Of a stretch of 64,000 nucleotides of DNA, positions 1 to 7,267 are shown one piece after another. A model generated the notes under the pieces. It had not been told where the DNA came from, did no database searches, and saw nothing but the letters and a program-made list of their open reading frames with translations. This DNA comes from Streptomyces sp. NBC_00370. GTDB lineage: Bacteria; Actinomycetota; Actinomycetes; Streptomycetales; Streptomycetaceae. The translations under genes were made by a program, and so were the position numbers. Location of the stretch: positions 2,548,501-2,612,500 of the forward strand of contig NZ_CP107968.1 in assembly GCF_036084755.1 (NCBI RefSeq), in the 5' to 3' direction. The number at the start of each line of letters is the position of its first letter. Positions within the stretch are counted from its first letter, which is position 1.

Positions 1-1
1 C

Positions 2-832
2 GACGCCATCGGGCGAACCGCGTTCGCGGTTGCCTCTCTGCGTGCGGCCGAACACCGTCACCCCGAAGGCCTGTTCACCGATCCGTACGCCGAGCGCATC
101 CTTCGCGCGGCCGGCATGCCGCTGGAACCGCAGGCCGACAGCCGAGGCTTCGCCGCGGTGATGGGGGCTCAGGTCGTCGTGCGCAGCCGGTACTTCGACG
201 ATCTGCTGCTCGGCGCGGCGGCAACGGGGTGCCGCCAGATCGTCCTCGTGGCCTCCGGCATGGACAGCCGGCCTTGGCGGCTGGCCTGGCCCGAGGGCAC
301 CGTGCTGTTCGAGGTCGAGCAGGAGCCGGTACTGAGGTTCAAGGACCACGTGATGGACGAGCATGACGCCCAACCCGCAGGCCTCAGGCACCCCGTGGCG
401 ACCGATCTGCGGGACGACTGGGCCTCGGCCCTGACAGAAGCCGGCTTCCACGCGGACCTCCCGACGGCCTGGCTCGTCGAGGGCCTCCTGTACGCCCTGG
501 AGGAGACCAGCGCGGACCAGCTTCTGGCCGTGCTGAGCGAACTCAGCGCTCCAGGAAGCGTCCTGGCCTTCGACCACTTCGAGGTCGGGCCTTCGCTGCG
601 CGCGGCCACGGACCGGATCAGCCCGGACCTCACCCGGCTGTGGAAGTCGGGGCCGACCGATCCGGCGGCCTGGCTCCACCGGCACGGGTGGGAGCCGTCC
701 GTACACGAACTCGCCGACGTCGCCGACTCGTTCGGCCGCACGGTGCACCCGGCCTATACGCCGGGCCCGGCAGCCGAAGGCCACTCCTGGCTGGCCTCCG
801 CCACCCGCACCACCGCGGCCCTCCCGGACTGA
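2..832 (+). CDS. Class I SAM-dependent methyltransferase (TIGR00027/PF04072 type), 5' end cut off by the window
   Basis: The reading frame is open from the first bases of the window and ends at TGA 830-832. The visible part, about 276 codons, starts with DAIGRTAFAVASLRAAEHRHPEGLFTDPYAERIL, which resembles the N-terminal pattern of the leucine-carboxyl-methyltransferase-like family found in many copies in actinobacteria (x-T-A-x-x-V-A...R-A...LF-x-D-P). An ATG at 116 lies inside this conserved stretch and is therefore internal. Further motifs are the segment VLVASGMDSRPWRL, which binds SAM in the family, and WLVEGLLYAL. The substrate is unknown for most members and cannot be read from this sequence. 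The true start lies upstream of the window. Confidence 0.88.
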   Translation, partial: DAIGRTAFAVASLRAAEHRHPEGLFTDPYAERILRAAGMPLEPQADSRGFAAVMGAQVVVRSRYFDDLLLGAAATGCRQIVLVASGMDSRPWRLAWPEGTVLFEVEQEPVLRFKDHVMDEHDAQPAGLRHPVATDLRDDWASALTEAGFHADLPTAWLVEGLLYALEETSADQLLAVLSELSAPGSVLAFDHFEVGPSLRAATDRISPDLTRLWKSGPTDPAAWLHRHGWEPSVHELADVADSFGRTVHPAYTPGPAAEGHSWLASATRTTAALPD

Positions 833-945
833 ACGGCGGCGGCCAACGACCGGCGACCCGCGACCGCCACCGGCCGCCAGCCTCCCCAAACCCGAACCCC
901 GCAACGCGCCGCACGCCGTCACGGCCCGCTCGCGGAGCAGACCGT

Positions 946-1644
946 TCACCCCGTCGGCGCCTTGCGCAGGGGCATGGCCCGGCGGGCGAAGGTGATGGTC
1001 ACGGCCACGATGCAGGCGAAGATCGGCCCCGTGGCGATGTGGAGGACGCCGAGCACGACGGGCTCGTTGTCGCGGTAGTAGACGACCTGGAGGGCCGCGT
1101 TCACCACGTTGACGGCGACGCACACCCAGGTGGAGTTGCGGTAGACACGGCGCAGCCCTGGACGGTGGCGCCAGTCGGCGGGGCCGCCGCTGACCCGGTT
1201 GAGGATCACGCCGGTCAGCGGTCGGCCGATCAGGATGCTGGCCAGGCACACGGCCAGAACGACGAACGGGATCAGGGCGGGCAGCAGAAAGAAGCCGCGC
1301 GCCTGACCGGTGAGGGCGGCCACGGCGGCGCAGGCGCCGACGACGAGCAGGCCGATGACGGCCTGGCGGAGTTTCTCCTTGCGCAGCAGGCGCCAGGCGA
1401 AGGCGGCCGTCGCGGTGACGCCGGCCGCGACGAGTCCGGCATTGAGTGAGGCGGCCGCGTTGGCCACCAGAAAAGCGATCGTGGGAGCGGCGGCGACCGC
1501 AGCGCCGGAGAGCTTCGCGCGCCATCCGCCTCCTGCCGCGACTGCCCCTCCCGCCTCTCCCGTCTCTCCCGCCTCTCCCGCGTTCTGCGCGGGCTCGGGT
1601 CCTGGGTCCGTGGAGCTGGCCTGATGGGTACTGGTGGCATCCAT
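946..1644 (-). CDS. DUF3159 family membrane protein
   Basis: An integral membrane protein of about 232 residues with a Gly/Ala/Glu-rich cytoplasmic head and about five to six hydrophobic segments, such as those around AAPTIAFLVANAAASL, AVIGLLVVGACAAVAAL and ALIPFVVLAVCLASI. The order and the conserved GRPLTG and WVCVAVNVVNAALQ segments fit DUF3159, a family of unknown function common in Streptomyces. The head is low complexity, encoded by repeats of a cccgcctct unit. The ATG at 1644 was chosen; an in-frame ATG at 1662 is equally possible and neither has a strong ribosome site. It is divergent from the MarR gene at 1708, and its promoter must lie in the same roughly 60 bp as the MarR start, so MarR may control it. 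Confidence 0.8.
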   Translation of the reverse strand: MDATSTHQASSTDPGPEPAQNAGEAGETGEAGGAVAAGGGWRAKLSGAAVAAAPTIAFLVANAAASLNAGLVAAGVTATAAFAWRLLRKEKLRQAVIGLLVVGACAAVAALTGQARGFFLLPALIPFVVLAVCLASILIGRPLTGVILNRVSGGPADWRHRPGLRRVYRNSTWVCVAVNVVNAALQVVYYRDNEPVVLGVLHIATGPIFACIVAVTITFARRAMPLRKAPTG

Positions 1645-1683
1645 GGATCGATAGTTACACATGAAACAGTCTCTCGCAACGTC

Positions 1684-1703
1684 GTTTCGAGTGATACCAT
1701 CTC
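1684..1703. promoter_or_regulatory. Putative MarR operator, copy 1
   Basis: On the minus strand this 20-mer reads GAGATGGTATCACTCGAAAC. It matches 16 of 20 bases of a site at 5846-5865 in front of the paralogous MarR gene. It ends 4 bp before the MarR ATG at 1708, a position suited to autorepression and to control of the divergent DUF3159 gene. Assignment is by comparison of the two promoters only. Confidence 0.45.
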
Positions 1704-1707
1704 ACCC

Positions 1708-2184
1708 ATGACGAACGACGCTGCCATCGTTCCGCGTCCCCGAGCCACCGACGGACCCGGCGACCGCTCCACCTTCGCGCTGGGACTGATACTGCGCCGC
1801 GCCCACAACCGGGCGGTGGGAGCTGTGACGCGCGTGCTGCGCCCGCTGGGCCTCGAACCGCGTCATTTCGCCGTGCTCATCGCTCTGTGCGGCCAAGGGC
1901 CCATGAGTCAGAGCGCGTTGGTGCGGGTCACCGGCAGCGACCGGGCCACGATGGTGCGCGTCGTGGACGACTTGGAGCGCGCGGGGCTGGTGACGCGGGC
2001 CGCGCGGCCCGGGGACCGGCGCGTACGGATCGTGGCGCCGACCGAACAGGGGCAGCTCGTCTTCGATCAGGCGCACACCGATGCCGCACCCGTCGTCGGC
2101 GATCTGGTCGCGCATCTTCGGCCCGGCGAGGCGGAGCACCTTCTCGACCTGCTGGAGCGGTTCGTCTACCCGGACCACCCCTGA
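1708..2184 (+). CDS. MarR-family transcriptional regulator (paralogue of the one at 5331-5813)
   Basis: A 158-residue winged-helix regulator. The helix-turn-helix region is around SQSALVRVTGSDRATMVRVVDDLERAGLV and the wing contains RPGDRRVRIV, the typical MarR D-x-R-x-R signature. The ATG at 1708 gives the normal MarR length; an in-frame upstream ATG at 1624 would overlap the divergent gene. It is closely similar to the second MarR at 5331-5813 along its whole length, both carrying RATDxPGD near the N-terminus, so the two arose by duplication. It precedes the flavin monooxygenase by 90 bp on the same strand and probably controls it. Confidence 0.9.
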   Translation: MTNDAAIVPRPRATDGPGDRSTFALGLILRRAHNRAVGAVTRVLRPLGLEPRHFAVLIALCGQGPMSQSALVRVTGSDRATMVRVVDDLERAGLVTRAARPGDRRVRIVAPTEQGQLVFDQAHTDAAPVVGDLVAHLRPGEAEHLLDLLERFVYPDHP

Positions 2185-2274
2185 CCCACCACCGCGTGCA
2201 GCCCCGACGACAACTTCTCCGAGACGACAGCCCATCTCGGACGACAACCCCTCTGACATGAGCAGGAGTTCGTG

Positions 2275-3489
2275 ATGCGTGTTCTGATCGCCGGCGCCGG
2301 ACTTGGCGGCCTGTGCCTGGCCCAAGGGTTGCGCCAGGGCGGTGTCGAAGCGGTGGTTCTGGAGCGCCGCGACCGCGCCGGGGGCCAGCCGGCCACGTAC
2401 GGCATCCATCTCAACACCGACGGCATGCGCGCCTTGCGGGGCTGCCTCCCCGACAAGCCGTGGCAGCGGCTGCTGGAGTCCTCGGTCCTGGCGCCGGACG
2501 TGATCCGCTTCCACGACCAGGACCTGCGCGCCTTGGCGGTGCGTGACAACGAGGCGCACGGAGTGACCGACACGGACGTACGGCGCCGGGCGGTGGCCAG
2601 GGACGCGCTGCGCGAGGCTCTGCTGACGGGCCTTCCCGGCGAGGCGGTGTCATGGAACAAGCAGGTCACCGGCTACACCGAGACCCCTGACGGGGTACGC
2701 GTCGCATGCGGCGACGGCGAGATCCTCACCGGGGATCTCCTCGTGGCCGCGGACGGCGGCAACTCCCGGTTGCGCGGCCTGCGGTTGCCCGGACTGGACC
2801 GGCAGGACCTCGGCATCGTGAACGTCTCGGGGCGTGTGACGCTCACCGAGGCGCTGCTCGGCGAACTGCCCGTCGAGCTGACCGACGGATCGGTGAACAA
2901 CGTGGTGCCCGCGGGCCCCGGCTGGATGTTCCTGTCCACCTGGGACAACGGCGCCGCCGGCCGTCACCTGGTGTGGGCGTGGGCCGAGAGCCGGGACACC
3001 TATCCCACCGAACCGACGGCGATGGACGGTACGGCCCTGCGTGCCCATGTCGTCGGGCGGACCGCCGGCTGGGCTCCGGCACTGCGCCACCTGGTCGCCC
3101 GCACCGAACCACCCACCATCGCCGCGATCCCGCTGCGTACGATGCCCGCTCTCGACGCGTGGGAGGCGAGCAGGGTCACACTGCTGGGGGACGCCATTCA
3201 CAACATGACGCCCATGGCGGGTATCGGTGCCAACACCGCCCTGCGCGACGCCGACGTGCTGCGCGGCTCGCTGCTGGGCGACGGCCCGTTGACCGAGCGG
3301 GTGGGCCGCTACGAGAGCGCGATGCGCGCCTACGCCAACGAAGCGCTGGCCCTGTCCACTCGTAACGCCCGCGCCGCCGCCACCACGAAACGCCTGCCGC
3401 GCACGGCCTTTCGCACCGTGCTGCGGGTGGCGGAGGCCGTGCCCGCGGTCAAGCGGCGGATCTTCCCCGCACCTCCGCCGCGCCTCTGA
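2275..3489 (+). CDS. FAD-dependent monooxygenase (PF01494 type)
   Basis: A 404-residue soluble flavoprotein of the p-hydroxybenzoate-hydroxylase/TetX-like class. It begins MRVLIAGAGLGGLCLA, the dinucleotide-binding GxGxxG, followed by VVLERRDRAGG at the end of beta2. The second FAD motif, LLGDAIHNMTPMAGIGANTALRDA, is near residue 305. The start is ATG 2275, 6 bp behind AGGAG at 2264-2268; a GTG at 2272 is too close to that site. It would hydroxylate a small aromatic or a drug, but the substrate is not readable. It follows the MarR gene in the same direction, so MarR-controlled detoxification is the simplest reading. The 3' end overlaps the convergent gene at 3449 by 41 bp. Confidence 0.88.
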   Translation: MRVLIAGAGLGGLCLAQGLRQGGVEAVVLERRDRAGGQPATYGIHLNTDGMRALRGCLPDKPWQRLLESSVLAPDVIRFHDQDLRALAVRDNEAHGVTDTDVRRRAVARDALREALLTGLPGEAVSWNKQVTGYTETPDGVRVACGDGEILTGDLLVAADGGNSRLRGLRLPGLDRQDLGIVNVSGRVTLTEALLGELPVELTDGSVNNVVPAGPGWMFLSTWDNGAAGRHLVWAWAESRDTYPTEPTAMDGTALRAHVVGRTAGWAPALRHLVARTEPPTIAAIPLRTMPALDAWEASRVTLLGDAIHNMTPMAGIGANTALRDADVLRGSLLGDGPLTERVGRYESAMRAYANEALALSTRNARAAATTKRLPRTAFRTVLRVAEAVPAVKRRIFPAPPPRL

Positions 3490-4495
3490 CCTCCCGCGCC
3501 GCATGCGCGGGCACGGGGGCGGCGCGGCGGCCCAGGAACAGGGTCGTAGCCCCGAGCAGCGTCCACAGCGCGAGCACCACGACGTGCCCGCCGGCGGCAT
3601 GGCCGTCGAAGTAGGCCGTGCTGCGGAGCAGATTCGCCCCCGCGCCGGGAGGAAGGGCCTGGCCGATGTGGTGAACGGCTGTCGGCAGCAGCGATGGTGC
3701 GGAGGTCACGGCGGAGAAGGGGTTGCCGATGAACACCATGACCAGCGCCGTCACCCCTGCCCCGGCCGGGCCGATCACCCGGGCCAGGCCGGCGGCGGTC
3801 AGGCTCATCGACAAGACGGTCGCGGACAGGGCCGCCCAGGTGGCCACACCGTGGTGCGGGAGCGCGCCCAGCAGTCCCTGGGCGACGAGGTAGGTGCCTA
3901 GTCCGGCGACGGCGCTCGCCACGGCCACGGCCACCAGCGCCTTCCACCGGCTCCGACCGCCGCCCAGTACCGTGACGGTGGCCCCGATCAGAATGCTGCA
4001 GATGGTCAAGGGCAGGAGCGCGCTGCTGAAGACCACACCCCGGGGATCGTCCGCCGAGGTGGCGACGACGTCCTGGACCGCGACGGGCTCCGCGAGGCGT
4101 GCCGCCGTCTGCTTGCCGGCCAGATCGAGCGACTGGGCGACCGTGGCGCTCGCCGCGGTCGCTTCCAGCACGGTGACCCGCTGCGGAGTGACGTCGAACG
4201 CCCCGTAGATGTCACGGTCCTTGACGGCGCTGCGCGCCGCCCTCATGTCCGCGTACACGTGCAGGTCGAACGCGCCCGGCTGGGCGCTTGTCAGGTGTTC
4301 GACCATCCGCTGGCTCGCCTGACCGGTTCCCACGATTCCCACGGGGAGGTCCCGGGGCGCGATCCGGGCGGCCGGCCAGGCGTACGCGAGTACGGCGAGC
4401 GTGGCCACCACCGGAAGCACGACGACCGGCAGGAGCCAGCGGCGCAGCGTGCTGCGGGCCGACGCCGTGGTGCGGGTCGACGCGGGGAAGGGCAT
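3449..4495 (-). CDS. ABC-2-type/YhgE-Pip-like membrane protein
   Basis: A 348-residue membrane protein. One hydrophobic segment near residues 21-45 is followed by an extracytoplasmic domain to about residue 155 (containing VGIVGTGQASQRM and DIYGAFDVTP). A block of about five membrane segments follows, from SSALLPLTICSILIGATVTVL to LALWTLLGATTLFLG. This topology is that of YhgE/Pip and DUF3533-like ABC-2 permeases. No ATPase is adjacent, so the transport partner is unknown. It is divergent from the TetR gene at 4599, whose palindromic operator lies in the 103-bp gap, so TetR-controlled efflux is inferred. The gene overlaps the convergent monooxygenase by 41 bp. Confidence 0.8.
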   Translation of the reverse strand: MPFPASTRTTASARSTLRRWLLPVVVLPVVATLAVLAYAWPAARIAPRDLPVGIVGTGQASQRMVEHLTSAQPGAFDLHVYADMRAARSAVKDRDIYGAFDVTPQRVTVLEATAASATVAQSLDLAGKQTAARLAEPVAVQDVVATSADDPRGVVFSSALLPLTICSILIGATVTVLGGGRSRWKALVAVAVASAVAGLGTYLVAQGLLGALPHHGVATWAALSATVLSMSLTAAGLARVIGPAGAGVTALVMVFIGNPFSAVTSAPSLLPTAVHHIGQALPPGAGANLLRSTAYFDGHAAGGHVVVLALWTLLGATTLFLGRRAAPVPAHAAREVRGAAEVRGRSAA

Positions 4496-4564
4496 GACAA
4501 CAACTCCTAAAGAAAACGGACATTCCCTTTAGATTGCGGGCTTGGGGTCTCTTGCGTCAAGACG

Positions 4565-4574
4565 AACGATCGTT
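4565..4574. promoter_or_regulatory. Putative TetR operator (AACGATCGTT)
   Basis: A perfect 10-bp palindrome inside the AT-rich stretch between the divergent membrane-protein and TetR genes, 24 bp before the TetR ATG. A second, looser inverted repeat (CTAAAG 4507-4512, CTTTAG 4527-4532) lies in the leader of the minus-strand gene. Palindromes in a shared promoter region are the normal setting for TetR autoregulation. Confidence 0.5.
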
Positions 4575-4598
4575 TTTTATTGTCGCTAGGATGGCCCC

Positions 4599-5204
4599 AT
4601 GCCCAAGGTGACGCAGCAGCACATGGACGCCCGCCGCGAAGAGATCATGGCCGCGGCCCGTCGGTGCTTCGTGAAGGACGGCTTCCACTCCACGTCCATG
4701 CAGGACATCTTCGCCGCCTCCGGACTGTCGGCCGGCGCGGTCTACCGGCACTTCGCCAAGAAGGAAGACATCATCCTGGCGATCGCGGAGGCGAACATGG
4801 CCGACGTCGTCGATGTCGTACGTTCCGCCGCCGCCCGGAACACGCGACGGCCGGTGGGCGAGGTGATCGGAGAGGCGATCGACACGCTCAGCTCCCGGTC
4901 GCGGCAGGAGCCGGGGTTTGCCGGGCTGGCCGTGCTGGTCTGGAGCGAGGCGCTACGGAACCGTCAACTCGGCGCAAAGTTCGCAGAGTTGGTGGAGCTG
5001 TTGCACCAGGACCTCACCGAGATCATCGACACCCACCAGGGCGGCGCGAGCCCGGCGACGGGAATCACGGCCGAGGCCGCGGCGCGGACGCTGGTGTGCG
5101 TCCTGTCCGGCTTCCTCGTCCAGACGGCGCTGCTCGACCCCGGGGCCGTCGCCGGGGTGTCCGACACCGTCCGGAGGCTGTGGCCGGCCCCCGCCGCCGG
5201 TTGA
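4599..5204 (+). CDS. TetR/AcrR-family transcriptional regulator
   Basis: A 201-residue regulator. The N-terminal helix-turn-helix spans about residues 12-55 and contains RREEIMAAARRCFVKDGF and SAGAVYRHFAKKEDI, the conserved TetR Y-x-H-F-x-x-K-E pattern. The C-terminal ligand domain is alpha-helical and not assigned. It is divergent from the YhgE-like permease gene at 3449-4495, with a 10-bp perfect palindrome between them. It probably represses the exporter and itself. Confidence 0.92.
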   Translation: MPKVTQQHMDARREEIMAAARRCFVKDGFHSTSMQDIFAASGLSAGAVYRHFAKKEDIILAIAEANMADVVDVVRSAAARNTRRPVGEVIGEAIDTLSSRSRQEPGFAGLAVLVWSEALRNRQLGAKFAELVELLHQDLTEIIDTHQGGASPATGITAEAAARTLVCVLSGFLVQTALLDPGAVAGVSDTVRRLWPAPAAG

Positions 5205-5330
5205 CGACCGGCGCGTCGAGGTGCGCGCGGACGGGTCCCCGGGTGCAGGGGAGTGCGGTCTACGCCGTCGGCGGAACCGACGCGCGGCCTGATCGCGCGG
5301 GGGGTCCGGCGGGCGATCTCCGCACCGGCC

Positions 5331-5813
5331 TCACTCCGCCGGCGCCGGATAGGTGAAGCGGGTCAGCAGGTCCATCAGCCGCTCGGGTTCGCCCGGTTCC
5401 AGCTGGGCGACCAGCCCTTCGGCCAAGGGCTCGGCCGCCAGATGGGCGGCGTCGAAAAGCTCCAGGCCCTTGGCCGTGATCTCCACCGACCGAACCCTGC
5501 GGTCCCCCGGCACCGACTTGCGTACGGCCAGCCCCTCGCGTTCGAGGTCGTCGACGACGCGCATGATCCCCGCCTTGTCCGACCCCGTCGCCTGCGCGAG
5601 ATCCCGCTGCACCATGGGGCCGCGGTCGACCAGCGAGATCAGCACCGCGAAGTGCCGCAACTCGATGCCCAGCGGACGCAGCGCCTCGGCCATGACCGTG
5701 GCCGCACGCGTATGGGCGCGGCGCAGCAGAAGCCCCAGCGCGAAGGGGGATGCGTCCCCTGGACGGTCGGTCGCGCGCGATGGCGTCTGCTCGGACGGGG
5801 TGTCGACGGTCAT
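5331..5813 (-). CDS. MarR-family transcriptional regulator (paralogue of the one at 1708-2184)
   Basis: A 160-residue winged-helix protein with HTH segment QRDLAQATGSDKAGIMRVVDDLEREGL and wing SVPGDRRVRSVEIT. It closely matches the MarR at 1708: RATDRPGD, FALGLLLRRAHTRA, LRPLG-hE-RHFAVLI, and the tail L-x-RF-x-YP. ATG 5813 was chosen because it starts a protein of the same architecture as the paralogue; an in-frame ATG at 5858 would place the putative operator inside the gene. No adjacent effector gene shares its strand in a clear operon. It may cross-regulate with its paralogue. Confidence 0.9.
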   Translation of the reverse strand: MTVDTPSEQTPSRATDRPGDASPFALGLLLRRAHTRAATVMAEALRPLGIELRHFAVLISLVDRGPMVQRDLAQATGSDKAGIMRVVDDLEREGLAVRKSVPGDRRVRSVEITAKGLELFDAAHLAAEPLAEGLVAQLEPGEPERLMDLLTRFTYPAPAE

Positions 5814-5845
5814 GGTCCGGAGATTACCAGACAGTCGGTTCATTC

Positions 5846-5865
5846 GAGACGGTATCACCTGAAAT
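5846..5865. promoter_or_regulatory. Putative MarR operator, copy 2
   Basis: Reads GAGACGGTATCACCTGAAAT on the plus strand, 33-52 bp upstream of the MarR ATG at 5813. It is 16/20 identical to the site before the paralogous MarR gene (1684-1703). The shared core is GGTATCAC, with a partial GGT-nnn-ACC symmetry in this copy. Confidence 0.45.
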
Positions 5866-5904
5866 CAAACGTGACGTGCGCCCCGCCGTCCGAGCCGGAC
5901 CCCC

Positions 5905-6963
5905 CTACCCCGCCAGCGCCTTCGCGATGTCCGTCAGCTGCTCCGGCCTCAGCGGGCCGTGTTCCATCGCCGCCGCGTTCTCCTCCGCCTGCGCCACCGA
6001 GCGGAAGCCCGGGATCGGGATCGTGTGGGGGCTGCGGGCCCAGAGCCAGGCCAGGGCGCCTTGGGCGAGCGTGCGACCGTCGCTCGACAGGACGTCGCGT
6101 ACCGCCTCGACGCGCGCCGCCCACTCCGGGGCCGGGACGCCGCCCTCGCCGAACCACCGCAGCCAGGCCGGCGGGACGGCGCGGATGTCGCCCGTCGCGC
6201 CCCGACTGCGGGAGCCCTGCTTGCCGGTGAGCAGGCCCATCGCGAGCGGACCCCGGTTGATGCTCGCGAGGTCGCGCTCGTCGCAGAGCGCGAGCATCTC
6301 CGGCGCGTCCTCCAGGACGTTGCAGGTGTGCTGCACCGCCGCACAGTTCGCCCCCTCCGCGAACAGCGCGGCGCGCTCCGGGGCGTCGGTGCTCCACGCG
6401 TACGCGCGCACCAGCCCCTCCGCCACCAACTCCTCGCACGCGTCGCGCAGTTCGGCCGCCCGGTCCAGCGGCGCGTTCGACAGGTGCAGCTGATAGAGGT
6501 CGACATGGTCGGTGTCGAGCCTGCTCAGCGACGCGGTCAGCGCGCGCCTGACATACCCCGGCGTCGCATCCGCGTCCGTGCGGACCTTCGCCGACTCGTC
6601 GAAGACGTTGCCCCACTTGGTGGCGATCACCACCTCGTCGCGCCGCCCCTTGAGCGCCTTGCCGAGGACGCGTTCACTGTGGCCCGCCCCGTACACATCG
6701 GCCGTGTCGAAGAACGTGACCCCGAGGTCGAGGGCACGGTGGATCGCGGCGACGGACTCGTCGTCGTCGACCTTGCCCCAGCCCTGCGGGTTGCCTTCCC
6801 CGTCGCTCCACTCACCGCCGATCGCCCAGCAGCCGAACCCCAGGGCACTCACCTCGATCCCGCTGCGTCCCAGCGCCCTGGCACCGACTCCCGCCGCTCC
6901 AGCTGCCCCTGTGGTTCCTGCGGCCCCTGTTGTGGTTCCTGTTGGAGTTCCTGTTGATTCCAT
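5905..6963 (-). CDS. Aldo/keto reductase
   Basis: A 352-residue NADPH-dependent oxidoreductase. The catalytic tetrad is visible: Asp and Tyr in FDTADVYGAGHSERVLG, Lys in VVIATKWGN and His in DLYQLHL. The late cofactor-binding region PGFRSVAQAEENAAA is also present. The N-terminal 20 residues are a Thr/Gly/Ala repeat encoded by reiterated ggttcctg units, which makes the exact start uncertain; ATG 6963 was chosen and 7014 is possible. It is divergent from the sugar ABC importer at 7268. The intergenic region carries two LacI-type palindromes, one directly at this gene's 5' end. It may therefore act on the imported sugar, but aldo/keto reductases are promiscuous and the substrate is not proven. 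Confidence 0.9.
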   Translation of the reverse strand: MESTGTPTGTTTGAAGTTGAAGAAGVGARALGRSGIEVSALGFGCWAIGGEWSDGEGNPQGWGKVDDDESVAAIHRALDLGVTFFDTADVYGAGHSERVLGKALKGRRDEVVIATKWGNVFDESAKVRTDADATPGYVRRALTASLSRLDTDHVDLYQLHLSNAPLDRAAELRDACEELVAEGLVRAYAWSTDAPERAALFAEGANCAAVQHTCNVLEDAPEMLALCDERDLASINRGPLAMGLLTGKQGSRSRGATGDIRAVPPAWLRWFGEGGVPAPEWAARVEAVRDVLSSDGRTLAQGALAWLWARSPHTIPIPGFRSVAQAEENAAAMEHGPLRPEQLTDIAKALAG

Positions 6964-7011
6964 GCCGCGAACGCTAGGAGTTGAAGCGCGCACGAAGACA
7001 AGCGGCCCCAC

Positions 7012-7029
7012 CATAACAACGTTGTAATG
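7012..7029. promoter_or_regulatory. LacI-type operator in the aldo/keto reductase leader
   Basis: CATAACAACGTTGTAATG is palindromic at 16 of 18 positions, with ACAACGTTGT as a perfect 10-bp core and a central CG step as in LacI-family operators. It sits just upstream of the aldo/keto reductase gene. A related core (ACAACGTTGG) occurs at 7148-7157. The LacI protein at 12198, in the same transport cluster, is the likely binder. Confidence 0.55.
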
Positions 7030-7147
7030 ACGCGAACAACGGGACTAAACACCCAATATCCCCCGTTCGAGGGCGAGTTGGCGAGCCGCCGAAAGGCATG
7101 AAGTCCGGACTCTTGACAGTGCCGACCGCCATGCTCCATGGTCCTGT

Positions 7148-7157
7148 ACAACGTTGG
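7148..7157. promoter_or_regulatory. Second LacI-type operator, before the sugar importer
   Basis: ACAACGTTGG shares nine of ten bases with the perfect palindrome core at 7016-7025. It lies about 110 bp upstream of the substrate-binding protein start. The two centres are 132 bp apart. Inferred to control the divergent importer and aldo/keto reductase genes together. Confidence 0.45.
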
Positions 7158-7267
7158 AATGCCCGTCCGGGCCGCACTCGTCCCGGCCGATCCGCCTCCC
7201 CCAACGCGCTTCTCCAACGCCTCCCCCCAACCCGCCCCTTCGGCATCAATGAGGATGTGATCGGCGC

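Noticed and set aside
1..7000. A biosynthetic gene cluster around the monooxygenase
   Set aside because: Only tailoring-like enzymes and regulators are present; no PKS, NRPS, terpene or RiPP core gene was seen.
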